A stretch of 21,764 nt of DNA from IMG/VR virus record IMGVR_UViG_3300009024_000082, positions 1 to 21,764 of that record; one strand, given 5' to 3'. Below, piece after piece: positions 20,190-21,764 of the stretch. Position numbers and translations under genes: made by a program. Positions within the stretch are counted from its first letter, which is position 1. Each line of letters opens with the position of its first letter. Source of the stretch: a virus. A model generated the notes under the pieces. That model worked only from the letters and a program-made list of their open reading frames with translations, made no database searches and had not been told where the DNA came from.

Positions 20190-21740
20190 TTAAAATGGTA
20201 ATCCTTCAGCAAAGTCTGCAAAAATATCTACAGCCTCTGCCATATTATTATTAGGTTGTGCCCTATCAGTTCTATTTACGTAGTCTGGATAGAAGTCATA
20301 AGTTAAGCCACGTCTTATCTGACCACCAGGCTTAAACATTACTATGCTAGGAGTGTTCCTTAGCCTACTATGCCTAAATGTCTCACGTCTTTTCTGCTTA
20401 GCCGCATGGGGCGAGGGAAGCTTATGGGTAAGTATGCAACTATTATCCATACTATTTCTTATAAATTGGTACTGATCCCTGTTTATGGATTTAACCCACT
20501 CAAGAATTCCACGCTCTCTTGGGTCAAGATTGTGAAGCCTCTTACCTTCAAGCATCTTCTTTATCTCAAGCTTTTTATTAGAACCTATAGATAACTTAGG
20601 CGTGTCACCAGACGTATCTAAAATGATGCCGGCAATCTTCTTCTTATCACGAGGCCCCATAATGTGAGTCTTATCATAGTTGAGATAGAAACTAGAACCA
20701 TTAACTATTCTTTCCAGCTCCAATACATAATCCATATTCAATACAAAACTACCATCCTCATTGTAACCTTCCATAGAGGAGATACAGATATCATCTGCAT
20801 ACCTCGTATACTTTATGTTACCACTAAGATATTTCTTAACAGAAAGATCCATAGGAGCAAATATAATATTAGATACAACAGGTGAATAGTTAGCACCAGT
20901 AGGTAGTAAACCATTATGAGTATAGTAGTTCATAATATTTATGAAACTAAGATTGATAATGTTGAATAGATTTCGAAGCACTTGAAAGTGGTTCGGATTA
21001 GTAAAAGTTTCGGGGGCAAAGTCCATACCAGTACGTATCTTAAAGCTTGCGATAAGTGACTTAAGATATAGATCATTGGTAATGATAGTAGACAATGATA
21101 TGCTGTCATAGAACTTACTTATGTCTACACTAATAGCAGACTTACATCCTAGATGTTCTCTGGCATGCTCAACATAAGACTTACCTCTAACAAACCCAGT
21201 TACATTATTCGCTAATGAATCAGGTAGGCCTGGATCAATATAAAAGTTATAATAAACTTTATACATATCATCAGCAAAAGATATAAGTTCATCTTTAATA
21301 GTTTCTCTTAGCTCTACAGGAAACTTTCTATTTATAACAGATATTCTTCTATCCTTAACTTTAGCATGCCTAAAGATACATGTGTTTGATAGGTTGCCAT
21401 AAGGAGCAGCAAACATATTCATGTCTTCCGCAAAAGACATTAGCCAATCATCATTACATAAGGTAGCATCGAAGCTATTGCTACAGAGTCTATTAATATC
21501 TCCATAATCACAATGATGTGAAACTCTTTCCTTGACCCTATCATGAGCCTCTGCACCTAGCTCTCTGTAGATATCAATATTATCTAGCATAAATGTATTA
21601 ACATTTTCAGGAAGCTTAGACTCTTCAGCAAATGCAATAGCATGAGCAGTAGACTCCATCTTCTTAAGGCGTCCGGTATAGACGCCCAGTATACTGTTAT
21701 AGTCTTTAACTAAAGACATAAAACTACGTTTACCAATCAT
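20190..21740 (-). CDS. Reverse transcriptase, retron/group II-like
   Basis: This 516-aa protein has the RT motifs in order. RISVINRK precedes VTGFVRGKSYVEHA (180-193), as in retron and group II enzymes. SVDISKFYDSI carries the first catalytic aspartate (D206). LLPTGANYSPVVSNIIF (278-294) is the primer/template-grip motif, and YTRYADDICIS carries YADD (314-317). IAGIILDTSGDTPKLS and the thumb-like ILEWVKSINRDQYQFI follow. About 120 residues precede the core, and an extended C-terminus has the basic run AAKQKRRETFRHSRLR (446-461). There is no maturase or endonuclease domain and no obvious retron effector. The ATG follows AAGGA at five bases. The region upstream, where a retron RNA would lie, is cut off by the window end. 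Abi/UG-type phage-defence RTs and diversity-generating RTs are alternatives. Confidence 0.88.
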   Translation of the reverse strand: MIGKRSFMSLVKDYNSILGVYTGRLKKMESTAHAIAFAEESKLPENVNTFMLDNIDIYRELGAEAHDRVKERVSHHCDYGDINRLCSNSFDATLCNDDWLMSFAEDMNMFAAPYGNLSNTCIFRHAKVKDRRISVINRKFPVELRETIKDELISFADDMYKVYYNFYIDPGLPDSLANNVTGFVRGKSYVEHAREHLGCKSAISVDISKFYDSISLSTIITNDLYLKSLIASFKIRTGMDFAPETFTNPNHFQVLRNLFNIINLSFINIMNYYTHNGLLPTGANYSPVVSNIIFAPMDLSVKKYLSGNIKYTRYADDICISSMEGYNEDGSFVLNMDYVLELERIVNGSSFYLNYDKTHIMGPRDKKKIAGIILDTSGDTPKLSIGSNKKLEIKKMLEGKRLHNLDPRERGILEWVKSINRDQYQFIRNSMDNSCILTHKLPSPHAAKQKRRETFRHSRLRNTPSIVMFKPGGQIRRGLTYDFYPDYVNRTDRAQPNNNMAEAVDIFADFAEGLPF

Positions 21741-21764
21741 AAGAATCCTTATGCCGCAGAGGCA

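Noticed and set aside
20190-21740. Diversity-generating retroelement
   Set aside because: I saw no template/variable repeat pair or C-type lectin target in the window, and the RT motifs (VTGFVRG, YTRYADD) look more retron-like. The repeat search by eye is not exhaustive.
21749-21764. End of a gene upstream of the reverse transcriptase (TAA at 21749-21751 preceded by GCC-TCT-GCG-GCA)
   Set aside because: Only four codons are visible, so a gene cannot be supported; the same bases could be non-coding, for example part of a retron RNA.

Overview
This window looks like part of the genome of a lytic double-stranded DNA tailed phage (Caudoviricetes) that infects a bacterium. All 26 genes I can support lie on the minus strand and are read from high to low coordinates. 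They are packed end to end: most junctions are overlaps of the ATGA, TAATG or GTGA type or gaps of a few bases. Shine-Dalgarno sequences of the AGGAG/AAGGA type are common. Content is AT-rich DNA replication and recombination functions mixed with many small unknown proteins. No capsid, tail assembly, lysis or integrase gene is recognisable, and the host cannot be named from the sequence.

Layout in transcription order. (1) 21740-17927: a retron-like reverse transcriptase, an unknown two-part protein, a hydrophobic zinc-ribbon protein, an acidic protein, a RuvC-type resolvase and a small protein. (2) 17923-15372: a possible UvsY-like recombination mediator, an HU/IHF-like DNA-binding protein, an unknown protein and a bacterial-type RecA. 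(3) 15375-14160: a PRA-PH/MazG-like NTP pyrophosphohydrolase and three small proteins, one DUF1653-like. (4) 14141-5944: a DNA polymerase III alpha subunit in two genes. The first (439 aa) has the PHP domain and the GRGSAAGS part of the palm. The second (834 aa) has all three catalytic aspartates, the fingers and the OB domain. Between them lies a 4.4-kb island: a 76-aa protein ending GGGGTTTCG, a helical unknown, then radical SAM, GNAT-like, radical SAM-SPASM, GNAT-like. (5) 5947-409: a coiled-coil protein, a Cas4/RecB-like nuclease with four cysteines, a 72-aa protein resembling Acb2/Tad1 hairpin proteins, a primase-helicase fusion, a second Cas4-like protein that seems to have lost its catalytic residues, a small unknown and a Vsr/DUF559-like nuclease. 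(6) 408-107: the only non-coding stretch, with stacked terminator hairpins, a possible promoter and a GC-rich structured leader. (7) 106-1: the start of a further gene, probably an ATP-dependent DNA ligase.

Together the genes give a nearly self-contained replication and recombination module: primase-helicase, split replicative polymerase, RecA with a possible mediator, RuvC, nucleases, HU, nucleotide clean-up and probably ligase. The parts that ordinary phage replication does not explain are the radical SAM/GNAT island inside the split polymerase, the reverse transcriptase and the Acb2-like protein.
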